Counted from the stretch's first letter, positions 30,420 through 41,663 are shown. The stretch is DNA of 64,000 nucleotides from Colocasia esculenta (GCA_014218235.1 CM024753.1:6510001-6574000); one strand, 5' to 3'. A program made the numbers and translations. Notes: generated by a model not told the origin, from the letters alone.

Positions 30420-33400
30420 TCAGGACAAATCTGCAGGATCGTCTGCTGTCCCCGCCTCGTGATCATCAGGTGCCGAAGGTGAATCCTATATTAAAAAAAA
30501 TTAATATGAGAATAAACATTAATAAAAATTAATATACATACATTATTTTCAAAATTAAATTTAAAACATGTGATTATTTTTCAAGTTGAATTAGAAACTA
30601 TTTTTAGATCCGTCGTTTCTTGGGTTTTTTTTAGATCCGTCATTTCAACGCCCAACCCAATCCGGGAATCCAAATCGGATTCCGTCAGTTCGCACACGTC
30701 ACTTTCACCCACCCGGTAGTGTCGGAGTGAACGGCACGCCGATCAGATCCCTATTTGGGATTTTGGACCCCCGGGTTGTGTGCTTTGACCCTTTAGACTC
30801 AGGTTTTTTTTAGATCCGTCATTTCAATGCCCAACCCAATCCAGGAATCCAAATTGGATTCCGTCAGTTCGCACACATCAATTGAACCCACTCGGTCGTG
30901 TCGGAGCGAACAACACACCGATTAGATCCCTATTTGGGATTTTCGACCCCCGGGTTGTGTGTTTTAATCTTTTAGACTTGGGTTTTTTTTTAGATCCGCC
31001 ATTTCAATGTCCAACCCAATTCGGGAATCCAAATCAGATTCCGTTAGTTTGTACACGTCACTTTAACCCACCCGGTCGTGTCGGACCAAACGACACGCCG
31101 ATCGGATCCCTATTTGGGATTTTGGACCCCCGGGTTGTAGGTTTTGACCCTTTAGACTTGGTTTTTTTTTAGATCCGTCATTTCAACGCCCAACCCAATC
31201 CAGGAATCCAAATTGGATTCCGTCAGTTCGCACACGTCACTTTAACCCACCCAGTCGTGTCGAAGCAAATGGCACGCCGATCGGATCCCTATTTGGGTTT
31301 TTGGACCCCCGGGTTGTGTGTTTTGACCCTTTAGACTGAGGTTTTTTTTAGATCCGTCATTTCAACTCCCAACCCAATCCGGGAATCCAAATCGGATTCC
31401 GTCAGTTCGCACACTTCACTTTCACCCACCCGGTCGTGTCGGAGCGAACGGCACGCCGATCAGATCCCTATTTGGGATTTTGGACCCCCGGGTTGTGTGT
31501 TTTGACCCTTTAGACTCAGGTTTTTTTTAGATCCATCATTTCAACGCCCAACCCAATCCGGGAATCCAAATTGGATTCCGTCAGTTCGCACACGTCAATT
31601 GAACCCACCCGGTCGTGTCAGAGCCAACGACATGCCGATCAGATCCCTATTTGGGATTTTCGACCCCCAGGTTGTGTGTTTTAATCTTTTAGACTTGGGT
31701 TTTTTTTAGATCTGTCATTTTAACGCCCAACCCAATCCGGGAATCCAAATTAGATTCCGTCAGCTCGCACACGTCACTTTAACCCACCAAGTCGTGTCAG
31801 AGCAAACAACACGGTGATCGGATCCCTATTTGGGTTTTTGGAACCCTGGGTTGTGTGTTTTGACCCTTTAGACTCAGGTTTTTTTTAGATCCATCATTTC
31901 AACACCCAACCTAATTCGGAAATCCAAATCGGATTCCTGTTAGTTCGCACACGTCACTTTCACCCACCCGGTCGTGTCGGAGTGAACGGTAGGCCGATCA
32001 GATCCCTATTTGGGATTTTGGACCCCCAGGTTGTGTGTTTTGACCCTTTAGACTCAAGTTTTTTTTAGATCCATCATTTCAACGCCCAACCCAATCCAAG
32101 AATCCAAATTGGATTCCGTCAGTTCGCACACGTCAATTGAACCCACCCTGTCGTGTCGGAGCGAATGGCACGCCGATCAGATCCCTATTTGGGATTTTCG
32201 ACCCTCGGGTTGTTTTTTTTAATCTTTTAGACGGGTTTTTTTTAGATCCGTCATTTCAACGCCCAACCCAATCCGGGAATCCAAATTGGATTCCGTCAGT
32301 TTGCACATGTCACTTTAACCCACCCGGTCGTGTCGGACCAAACGGCACGCCGATCGGATCCCTATTTGGGATTTTGGACCCCCGGGTGGTGTGTTTTGAC
32401 CCTTTAGACTCAGGTTTTTTTTAGATCCGTCATTTCAATGCCCAACCCAATCCGGGAATCTAAATCGGATTCCGTCAGTTCACACATGTCACTTTAACCC
32501 ACCCAGTCGTGTCGGAGCGAACGGCACGCCGATCGGATCCCTATTTGGGTTTTTGGATCCCCGGGTTGTGTGTTTTTACCCTTTAGACTGGATTTTTTTT
32601 AGATCCGTCATTTCAATGCCCAACCCAATCCGGGAATCCAAATCAGATTCCGTCAGTTCGCACACGTCACTTTCACCCACCTGGTCGTGTCGTAGCAAAC
32701 GGCACGCCGATCAGATCCCTATTTGGGATTTTGGACCCCCGGGTTGTGTGTTTTGACCCTTTAGACAGGTTTTTTTTAGATCTGTCATTTCAACGGCCAA
32801 CCCAATCCGAGAATCCAAATTGGATTCCGTCAGTTCGCACACGTCAATTGAACCCACCCGGTCGTGTCGGAGCGAACGACACGCCGATCAGATCCCTATT
32901 TGGGATTTTCGACCCCTGGATTGTGTGTTTTAATCTTTTAGACTTGGGTTATTTTTAGATCCGTTGTTTCAACTTGTGTTTTGACATTCTTTAGTGGTTT
33001 CATTTCATTCAAAGTATATGAAATTAATAGTAATACTGACCTGAGGGGCTGGCTGTGAGGGGCGTACTCCCTGCATGGCTGAGATCAACTACTGAACTAT
33101 ATCTCCGAAGTGCGTCCGTAGATCTTCCCGTAGCTCTTCCTGAATGAGGGTTCTCATCTCCTCTACACCACTGACGGGCGGCACAGCAGGTGAACTTGCG
33201 TATGCCAGAGGAGCGACCGAACTCGCATATGAGGACAACACTGGAGTAGTATCCAAGCTGTCCCCAAAGCCGTACATTCGACCCTTCCTCGGCCCTCCCG
33301 CTGCGTCGACCCAAGCCTCCAGATCCAACTCTGGCTGGGGAGTGCCCTCTACATAGCGATCCGCCATCGTCCTATCATAGGTCTCCTGTAGAACAAATTA

Positions 33401-33515
33401 AAACTAAATTATTGAAAACAAATTATTTTAATATCTTAATTGAATTCAAAATTTATAGCTTGATTTACAACAATCGTGCGAGCACTCTCATTGACATAGT
33501 CATAACGAGGGGAAA
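30420..33515 (-). pseudogene. C-terminal part of a CACTA Transposase_24 (Ptta/En-Spm) gene
   Basis: Three exons on the minus strand. (1) From the breakpoint near 33515 to 33469: DYVNESARTIV, then donor GTAAAT. (2) 33385-33041: ETYDRTMADRYVEGTPQPEL, then AWVDAAGGPRKGRMYGFG, the conserved end of this family, and further RTLIQEELREDLRTHFGDIVQ. A TAG (33091-33089) interrupts the exon, but the same frame stays open to QPAPQ and a good donor GTCAGT. (3) 30485-30420: DSPSAPDDHEAGTADD, then PADLS and TGA. Phases agree at both junctions. The intron between (2) and (3) is about 2555 bases and is filled with a 179-bp tandem array. The N-terminal part is missing here; it is found at 35380-36873 in the opposite orientation. 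Confidence 0.8.
30634..32965. repeat. 179-bp tandem array, 13 units, inside a CACTA gene intron
   Basis: Each unit holds TTTTTTTTAGATCCGTCATT, CAACCCAATCCGGGAATCC, TTCGCACACGTCACTT, CACCCGGTCGTGTCGGAGC, GGCACGCCGATC, then GATCCCTATTTGGGATTT and GACCCCCGGGTTGTGTG. The GATCCC landmark repeats every 177-180 bases from 30745 to 32890. Unit variants appear to alternate (CACCCACCC types against AATTGAACCCACCC types). The whole array lies between a splice donor (33040) and acceptor (30486) on the minus strand. Open stretches on the plus strand are by-products of the repeat. Confidence 0.9.
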
Positions 33516-33519
33516 ATAT

Positions 33520-35265
33520 ACGGAATGAAGAGTCATGACTACCATGTTTTTATGCAAAGACTGATGCCACTTGCTTTTCGTGAGTTGTTGCCGAAGCAAA
33601 TATGGGGAGCAATGACTGAGCTGAGTCAATTCTTCAGAATTTTATCTGCATCAGAACTCAGACTTCATGACTTGCAAAATATGGAGCAAAATATAATACA
33701 GACAGTCTACAAATTAGAGAAGATATTTCCTCCAGCATTCTTTGATTCAATGGAGCACCTGATCATCCATTTACCATATGAGGCTAGGGTCGAAGGACCA
33801 ATACAATTTCAATGGATGTATCCATTTGAGAGGTATATTCCTATGCCTCAATTTATTCACATTACGACGATCTTTTATATTTCATATGTATTCATTTGAA
33901 TTATTGTCGTAGGTGCATTCACGATCTTAAGATGAAAGTCCGCAACAGAGCACAAGTTGAGGGCTCCATTACCCAGGTGTACCTTATTGAAGAGATATCG
34001 AACTTTTGTTCGATGTACTTTGACACGGAGATCCGAACCCGACGCACTCAACCTCCACGTAATGATGATGGTGGAGATTCTAATGTGTCTGACCGACTTT
34101 CTGTGTTCAAGTGTCCCGGGCGAGCATTTGGATATTCTTCTACTCGCGCACTCGAAGATAGAGAGTTAGTAGCTGCGGAGATCTACGTATTTATGAATTG
34201 CGCAGAACTAGACCCTTACATTGAGTAAGCTCTCAACACTAATGAAATACATCATTTGCTAGTAATACTACAATACTTAGAGGTTGTGTGACATTTACAT
34301 TGCAGAGAGTTTGACTCGGTCATACTGCAACGGAATCCACGTCTGACTGACGTGCAGGTTGAAAAGGAACGAGAGAAGTCTTTTCCTACTTGGTTAAGAT
34401 CTCGAGTAAGTGTCTAAATATTTTGAAGCATAAGTGTTATGCTCTTATGCATACTTAGTTGGCATAATTTGTCATTGTCTGTCCCTTTTTTTAATAATAG
34501 GTTGAACAAGGTTTGGTTACTGATTCAAGAGTACAAGAGATCAGTTATGGGCCCTCGAAGATTGTACGCGTCTATCCAGGCTACATTGTGAATGGATACC
34601 GATTTCACACGAGGGATTATGGACAGAATAAATCGACGATGAACATCGGTGTATGTGTGAAGGGAAGTGGCTACAATGAAAATGAAATAGACTATTATGG
34701 CATTCTCGAAGAAGTCATTGAACTGTAATTTTTGGGACAAGACAACAATGTAATTCTCTTCAAGTGTCATTGGTTTGATCCGACCTCCATTCGTAATGAC
34801 ACAACATATGGGATTGTCGATGTCAAGCATAAGTCCAAGTTGAGTACGTATGAGCCATTCATTCTGGCGGCACAAGCCTAACAAGTTTATTATTCAAATT
34901 ATTCATCCCTCAAATTGAGAGATTGATGGGCTGCATATAGAGTGAAATCAAGGCTATTCCCGGAGTATGAGCTTCTCCAGGCTGATGATGACCTCGAAGG
35001 TGTTAATGACAATTTTTTCCAATCAGATCGGAGTGACGTACGAGAGTTGGCGGCTTCTGCGCAGTTCAATGTTGATGATATAAATGAAACAATTTGCTTA
35101 TATAAGGATAACGAACAGGAAGAAGTTGACCCAAATGCCCTTGAGTGGGAGGTGGAGTCTGATGTGGAGGAAGAGTCCTAGCATGATGAGGACGAATTCG
35201 AGGAGGATGACGAAGATGACGCTGAATTAAACATATCTTCAGCATCTGATGATGAATATAGATAA
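33520..35265 (+). pseudogene. CACTA TNP2 transposase, C-terminal part (DUF4218 and DUF4216 regions)
   Basis: Exons: 33520-33832 (MKSHDYHVFMQRLMPLAF, KIFPPAFFDSMEHLIIHLPY, QFQWMYPFER; DUF4218-type), 33914-34224 (CIHDLKMKVRNRAQVEGSI, then FCSMYFDTEI), 34306-34405 (EFDSVILQRNP), and 34501-35265 (GYIVNGYRFHTRDYGQ, YYGILEEVIEL, VILFKCHWFDPT, EPFILAAQA; DUF4216-type, then an acidic tail). Splice phases agree across all three introns. Four in-frame stops interrupt the last exon: TAA 34726, TAA 34879, TGA 34924 and TAG 35179. The natural stop appears to be TAA 35263-35265. The catalytic N-terminal part is absent, so no active transposase can come from this copy. Confidence 0.88.
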
Positions 35266-35379
35266 TATACCCTACATTTTGTAAGAACTTCGCGTTGTTG
35301 TTAATTATATGTTATTCAATAGCTACTTTAAAAATCAGACTTCATGACATGTTATATCTTTATTTATCTCAATAGAGAT

Positions 35380-36880
35380 ATGGTACGTAGAGGATGGAGT
35401 CAGACGGTTTTCACGTCCGTAGGCCGAGGGTCCGCGTCCCCGTCCACGACAGGTATATGCATATGTACACACAAGAGTTTTTATATTATTGTTCATATTA
35501 AATTCATATTTTCTAACGTACATACAATTTTGCAGGGACTGCCTCCCCGTCCACGCCGGTCGTCCCGGTGATAGGTATATGCATATGTACACACAAAACT
35601 CTACATATTATTGTTCAATTTAAATTCACGAGATCTAACATACATGCAGTTTTGCAGGGACTGCCTCCCCGTCCACGCCGGTCATCCCGGTGACAGGTAT
35701 ATGCATATGTACACACAAAACTCTACATATTATTGTTCAATTTAAATTCACGAGATCTAACGTACATACAATTTTGCAGGGACTGCCTCCCCGTCCACGC
35801 CGGTCGTCCCTGTGATAAGTATATGTATATGTAAACACAAAACTCTATATATTATTGTTCAATTTAAATTCATATTTTCTAATGTGTATATAATTTTGCA
35901 GGGACTGCCTCCCCGTCGACCACACGAGTAGCGCCACCTTTCCCTTCTTCCTCACCACCAGGTACATGTATATTTCCATAGATTAGTATGTTTCTTTTCT
36001 TCCAATTTATACAACAATAGTGTACTTAATTGTTTTCAACAGAGGTGGAGAGCCAGCATCTAACAACGGATGAGGAGGGGCCTCAGCTATCGGGACGGAA
36101 GCCATGTTGGATCTCAAGGTAAACTTGATCACTTGAAACTTACTGTATTTGTTATTTATGTTATACATTTCATGTACAAAATTAGTGTGCAATTGCAGGG
36201 GGAAGATAGATCCCGGTTCTGCTTCCCGCTATATTATGACAGGCACATATTCCAAGACCAGTGGATGCATAGAGAGAGATCCCGGTGCCCGTCCGAGATT
36301 TATTATTTGACATGTTCATGGTATTATTAATTTTTACTGATTAGAAGTCATTTATTTAATTACTATCTTTGTTAGTGCAGACAGTTGAGTAATTTTATTT
36401 TTTTATAGTGGAGGTACGCGTTCACGAGACCTGAGGATCTCCCTCGAGCTCGAGCCGTCTGGGAGTCTACTGCCCAGACTAATTTAAGAAAGTCGATGTG
36501 GGAGGCCCGGGACAAAGTAATGAAGACCATAGGCAACCGGGATCCTATGACTTGGCTGGATTACGGCCCTGTTTGGCTGAGGAGGGACTATTGGGAGTCC
36601 CTTTATGAGCGATGGGCTACTGGACCATGGCAGGAGCGGTCACAGGCGGAAAAATGCAATCGATCAACTCATCCGAAGAAGAATGTGCATACTAGTGGGT
36701 CCATATCTTATGCGACCCACAGCCAAAAATTGGTAAGCATATTATTGTTCAATTACTTAATACATTGATTATTATTGTGAAACTAACTAATTTTGTTGAA
36801 TTGTAAGCATCACGAGCTCGAGCGTGCCCCCACTTTTCGCGATTTATTTGATCGGACTCATAAGCGGAAGGGGACGTGAC
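35380..36880 (+). pseudogene. CACTA Transposase_24 (Ptta/En-Spm) gene, N-terminal and central part
   Basis: ATG at 35380 (MVRRGWSQTVFTSVGRG) opens exon 1, ending at 35452 in phase 1. Three 39-bp mini-exons follow (35536-35574, 35658-35696, 35780-35818), then exons 35902-35961, 36043-36118, one from about 36199, and a long one from about 36409 (WRYAFTRPEDLPRARAVWES, SMWEARDKVMKTIGNRDP, WLRRDYWESLYERWATGPW, then KCNRSTHPKKNVHTSGSIS, the core Transposase_24 motif). A last piece reads HELERAPTFRDLFDRTHKRKG, then stops at a TGA made by the satellite junction. The exon near 36199 runs into a stop (TGA about 36310), so it is either mis-joined or damaged. The missing C-terminal part lies inverted at 30420-33515. 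Confidence 0.8.
35453..35901 (+). repeat. Tandem amplification of a 122-bp intron plus mini-exon unit
   Basis: Donors at 35453, 35575, 35697 and 35819, and exon starts at 35536, 35658, 35780 and 35902, are each exactly 122 bases apart (83-base intron GTATATGCATATG...TTTTGCAG, 39-base exon). The exon begins GGACTGCCTCCCCGTCCACG and starts and ends in the same phase, so each added unit extends the proline-rich TASPSTPVVPVIG stretch by 13 residues without a frameshift. Confidence 0.9.
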
Positions 36881-39800
36881 AAATAAATATCCGCATCCGA
36901 CCGAAGGGTACGGCAGTCAGTGTACTAGTACACACGCTCCGGGGGGAATTTTGGCCCCGGAACGGAATTCTCCGAAACCAGCACCCTGTCGACCGTATTG
37001 GAGTGTCGATTCCAAATTGTGGTCACATAAGCGATTCTAATGCCCGTGCGGAAAGTTATGCCCAATTCTTTCGTTGAAGGGGTGGGAATAAACCGGAGGG
37101 GGTGACTATATCGACGATGTTCGGGCACCCATATCCACGACCTGGGGAGGAGATCTCGTGTCAAGTTGAACACGACTTCCGATCATTGTGACTGGCGGCT
37201 CCGCGTGTGGGCTCCGCCAGCGATTCGCGTAATCGAGGGAGTCGCTACTGCCAAAAAACCTTGGAATAGAGGAGTTCGTCGGATAGAATCGCAATTTCGG
37301 AGTGCGAATTGAAGGTTTTTTGACCCCAAAACGATGTCTTATCACCTGATGCGATAACGAGGCGTCGAGCGCCTCTGAGTGATGATTCCGAATTAGGGTC
37401 TTATAAGCGATTCCGATAACTGAGCGAAAAGTTATGCCCATTTGAGCGAAGGGGTGTCCGTATGCGATCGCATCTGCAGCCTGGGACCGCGCTCCCGGAG
37501 AGGAATTTGGGCGCCAAACCGGAAATCTCCTATGTGACCATTTACCGACCGGGTCGAAGTGCCGATTCTGAATTGGGGCCTCGCGGGCGATTCCGACCCA
37601 CGGACAAATAATTATCCACGTCCGACCGGAGGGTACGGTAGTCGGTGTACTAGTACACACGCTCCGGGGGGAAATTTTGGCCCCGAAACGGAATTCTGTG
37701 AAACCAGCGCCCTGTCGACTGTATCGGAGTGCCGATTCCGAATTGTGGTCACATAAGCGATTCCGATGCCCTGCGGAAAGTTATGCCCAATTCTTTCGCT
37801 GAAGGGGTGGGAATAAACTGGAGGGGGTGACTATATCAGCAATGTTCGTGCACCCATATCCAGGACTTGGGGAGGAGATCTCGCGTCGAGTTGAACACGA
37901 CTTCTAATCGCTGTGACTGGGCGGCTCCGCATGTGGGCTCTGCCAGCGATTCGCGTACTCGAGGGAGTCGCTACTGCTAAAAAAACTTGGAATAGGGGAG
38001 ATCGTCGGCTTGAATCACAATTTCAAAGTACGAAACAAAGGTTTTTCGACCCCAAAATGATGTCTTATCGCATGAGGCAATATGGAGGCATCGAGCGCCT
38101 TTGAGTGCCGATTCCGAATTAGGGTCTTATAAGCGATTCCGATAACTGAGCGAAATGTTATGCCCGTTTGAGCGAAGGGTCGTCCGTATGAGATCGCATC
38201 GGCAGCCTGCGACCGCGCTCCCAGAGAGGAATTTGGGGGTCGGACCGGAAATCTTCGAATGCGACCATTTAACGATCGGGTCAAAGTGCCGATTCTGAAT
38301 TGGGGCCTCGCGGGTGGTTCCGACCCCCGGGCGAATAAATATCTGCGTTCGACCTGAGGGTACGGCAGTCGGTGTACTAGTACACACGCTCCAGGGGGAA
38401 TTTTAGCCCCGAAACGGAATTCCGCGAAACCAGCGCCCTGTCGACCGTATCGGAGTGCCGATTCCGATGCCCGTGCGGAAAGTTATGCCCAATTCTTTCG
38501 CTGAAGGGGTGGGAATAAACCGGAGGGCGTGACTATATCGGCGATGTTCAAGCACCCATGTCCACAACCTGGGAAGGAGATCTTGCATCGAGTTGAACAC
38601 TACTTCCGATCGTTGTGACTGGGCGGCTCCGCGTGTGGGCTCCGCCAGCGATTCGCGTAATCGAGGGAGTTGCTACTGCTAAAAAACCTTGGAATAGGGG
38701 AGATCGTCGGCTAGAATCACAATTTCGGAGTGCGAAATGAAGGTTTTTCAACACCAAAATGACGTCTTATCACCTAAGGCAATAAGGGTGCCTCGAGCGC
38801 CTCTGAGTGTTGTTTCCGAATTGGGGTCTTATAAGCGATTCCGATAACTGAGCGAAAAGTTATGCTCGTTTGAGCGAAGGGGTGTCCATATGCGATCGCA
38901 TCGGCAGCCTGCGACTGCGCTCCCAGAGAGGAATTTGGGCGCCGGACCGAAAATCTCCGAATGCGACCATTTACCGACCGGGTCGAAGTGCTGATTCTAA
39001 ATTGGGGCCTCGTGGGCGGTACCGACCCCCTAGTGAATAAATATCTGCGTCCGACCGGAGGGTACGGCAGTCGGTGTACTAGTACACACGCTCCGGGGGG
39101 GAATTTTGGCCCCAAAACGGAATTCCGCAAAACCAGCGCCCTGTCGACCGTATCGGAGTGCCGATTCCGAATTGTGGTCACATAAGCGATTTCGATGCCC
39201 GTGCGAAAAGTTATGCCCAATTCTTTCGCTGAAGGGGTGGGAATAAACTGGAGGGGGTGACTATATCGGCGTGTTCGGACACCCATATCCACAACCTGGG
39301 GAGGAGATCTCGCGTCGAGTTAAACACAACTTCCGATCACTATGACTGGGCGGCTCCGCATGTGGGCTCGCCAGCGATTCGCGTAATCGAGGGAGTCGCT
39401 ATTGCCAAAAAACCTTGGAATAGGGGAGATCGTCAGATAGAATCACAATTTCGGAGTGCGAAACAAAAGTTTTTCGACCCCGAAATGACGTCTTATCGCC
39501 TGAGGCAGTAAGGGGGCGTCGCGCGATTCTGAGTGCCGATTCCGAATTGGGGTCTTATAAGCGATTTCGATAACAGTGCAAAAAGTTATACCCGTTTGAG
39601 TAAAGCAGTGTCCGTATGCGATCGCATCGGCAGCCTGCGACCGCGCTCCCAGAGAGGAATTTGGGGCCGGACCGAAAATCTCCGAATGTGACCATTTACC
39701 GACGGGTCGAAGTGTCAATTCTGAATTGGGGCCTCACGGGTGGTTCCGACCCCCGGGCGAATAAATATCTGCATCCGACTGGAGGGTACGACAATCGGTG

Positions 39801-40294
39801 TACTAGTGCAGACGCTCCGGGGGGGGAGGGGGGGATTTTGCCCCTAAATGGAATTCCGCGGAACCAGTGCCATGTCGACCGTCTCGGAGTGCCGATTCCG
39901 AATTGTGGTCACATAAGCGATTCTGATGCCCGTGCGGAAAGTTATGCCCAATTCTTTCGCTGAAGGGGCGGGAATAAACCGGAGGGGGTGACTATATCGA
40001 CGATGTTCGGGCACCCATATCCACGACCTGGGGAGGAGATCTCGCGTCAAGTTGAACACGACTTCCGATCGCTGTGACTGGGCGACTCCGCGTTTGGGCT
40101 CCGCCAGCGATTCGCGTAATCGAAGGAGTCGCTACTACCAAAAAACCTTGGAATCGGAGAGATCGTCGGCTAGAATCGCAATTTCGAAGTGCAAAACGAA
40201 GGTTTTTTGACCCCAAAACGACGTCTTATCGCCTGAGGCCATAAGGGGGCATCGAGCGCCTCTGAGTGCCGATTCCGAATTGGGGTCTTATAAG
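36881..40294. repeat. About 725-bp satellite, block 1
   Basis: Tandem monomers recognised by GCGATCGCATCGGCAGCCTG-type landmarks near 37450, 38185, 38890 and 39610. Each monomer also has AATAAATATCCGCGTCCGAC, the palindrome GTGTACTAGTACAC, GAATTGTGGTCACATAAGCG, GGTGACTATATCGGCGATG, CACCCATATCCACGACCTGG and CGCTACTGCCAAAAAACCTT. The monomer around 38440-38470 lacks a segment after CGGAGTGCCGATTCC. The block starts within a CACTA coding exon. Long open frames occur on both strands but have no family resemblance and follow the repeat. Confidence 0.93.
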
Positions 40295-40609
40295 TGTTTT
40301 GTTGAGTGTGTTTTGAAACTTCCTAAAGTTGTAATTTAATGATATCCAATGAACATCACTCATACCTTGATTTTGATGATGACATACTGTGATATTGATG
40401 ATGATATATTGTGATTTTAATGATGAGATATTGTGACATGTTGTGATTTTGATGATGATATGTTGAACATGTTATACATTTTATACATATCACAATAATG
40501 TTTAAACAACATGTTTTTGATGTTTAATATCTCATATTTTAATGATAATATCTTGTACTAATAGTTTATGTGTTAAACTTTCAGGTTCACACATTTTTGT
40601 CTTGGTAGT

Positions 40610-40845
40610 GTCGACACTAGATAAGGGCAGGTCGACACTAGTCCCAGATTCCAGAAGACCCAGTTGCCAGACTGGGACAGCAGGTCGACACTAGCTCAAA
40701 GCAGGTCGACACTAGTCCCAAATTCCAGAAGGGCAGGTCGACACTAGCTCTGGGCAGGTCGACACTAGACCCAGTTTCCAGCAGACCAGTTTGCAGAAAT
40801 GGGACAGCAGGTCGACACTAGTCAGGGCAGGTCGACACACTCCGG
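40610..40845 (+). promoter_or_regulatory. Cluster of nine GGTCGACACTAG-type motifs in the copia LTR U3
   Basis: Nine copies of GTCGACAC(TAG) with alternating spacers (CCCAGATTCCAGAAG, GGGCA, AGCTCAAAGCA) lie upstream of the TATA box at 40958. Position suggests a U3 regulatory or enhancer array; function is an inference. Confidence 0.5.
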
Positions 40846-40957
40846 CTGAAAGTCAAAATCGTGAATTTCTCTGTACACGTGGCTGCTTGGGATTTAGGGG
40901 ATTTGACCTAGGGTTCCGTGCCCATGCACCCCAAAGCACTTTATGGACATATGGGGC

Positions 40958-40965
40958 TATAAATA
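40958..40965 (+). promoter_or_regulatory. TATA box of the copia solo LTR
   Basis: GGGGCTATAAATACCC provides the only good TATA box in the LTR. It lies about 110 bases downstream of the GTCGACACTAG cluster and upstream of the R/U5 part. Confidence 0.6.
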
Positions 40966-41467
40966 CCCATGTTCCTTGTACCCCAAAGGCAAGAGAGCCC
41001 ATACACTTCCAGAAGAAGCCTTTTGGCGGCCAAAGGGGGTTCTCCAGATCTGTCTCCATCTCCAGAAGCTACAAGCCATCCTTTCAAGAGGAAGGACAAG
41101 GGAATCAAGGGGAATCCCTGGAGAAAAGGTTGCTGTGCAAGGCAAGGGAGCAGATCCAACTGAAGAGGCTCAGGAGAAGAAGGATTCCTGGCATTTCAGA
41201 TGCCATCAAAGCAGAGCATCGCCAATTGAGGAGAATCTCCATCGATTTCCATCAAGCCTCCTCAATTGAAGTCTCTGCAAGGCCTCTTCATCGAAGAACA
41301 CTCTTTCTACATCTATTTCCCTCATCTCAGAGTTTGTTCTTCCTTATTTCGTCTGTGAGATTTGTGCATGAAGTTCTGCACAAATTTTCTATGTACGAAT
41401 CTGTTTTGAATCAGATCATTGCTAGAGGATCTGATCTCTTTTGTGTTTGATCTAGCTTTTGTACTCT

Positions 41468-41663
41468 GAGCCGTCGAGCTCTAGTTTGTGAGTCGTTGCA
41501 CTCACTGTGTGGTTTGAGCCATCGTGCTCAATTTGGAGTCGTCGTACTCCGGTTGTTGGTTGAGCCGTCGTGCTCAGTTGGAGTCGTCGTGCTCCAGGTG
41601 TTTCTTGAGTCGTCGTGCTCAAGGGGGTTTGGAGTCGTCGTGCTCCAATGTGAGTTGTACTCA
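41468..41663 (+). repeat. Nine consecutive mini-hairpins with TCGTCGTG-type loops
   Basis: Stems and positions: GAGC/GCTC (41468-41481), GTGAG/CTCAC (41488-41505), TTGAGC/GCTCAA (41514-41531), GGAG/CTCC (41535-41550), TGAGC/GCTCA (41561-41576), TGGAG/CTCCA (41579-41596), CTTGAG/CTCAAG (41604-41623), TTGGAG/CTCCAA (41629-41648), TGAG/CTCA (41651-41663). Loops are variants of (T)CGTCGT(G). The stems differ, yet each is self-complementary. This lies in the transcribed part of the LTR. Confidence 0.75.

Larger units (their letters stand above)
29851..33515 (-). mobile_element. CACTA element, right half, inverted
   Basis: CACTACAAGAAATTGCGGG at 29851 is a CACTA terminal repeat. It is followed to about 30290 by direct and inverted TTCCGTCGGAAATTCCGAC-type repeats, then, on the minus strand, by the 3' part of a Transposase_24-type gene. 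The terminus is thus next to the gene's 3' end, as expected at the right end of a CACTA element. At about 33516 the sequence switches abruptly to a plus-strand TNP2 segment. Confidence 0.8.
33516..36880 (+). mobile_element. CACTA element, left-half fragment (TNP2 end plus Transposase_24 start)
   Basis: Contains, in the usual CACTA order and on one strand, the C-terminal part of the TNP2 transposase (33520-35265) and the N-terminal and central part of the second gene (35380-36873). The left end of the element is missing at 33516. The right edge is abrupt at about 36880, where the satellite begins in the middle of the coding sequence. Confidence 0.85.

Noticed and set aside
30882..32958. Plus-strand frames with repeated NPPGRVG and SLFGI motifs
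   Set aside because: They follow the 179-bp tandem array located in an intron of a minus-strand transposon gene; unit length changes of 1-2 bases break them.
40791..41450. 219-codon open frame on the plus strand
   Set aside because: It lies inside a solo LTR spanning U3, TATA box and R/U5, and has no similarity to a retrotransposon protein. It is expected to be non-coding.
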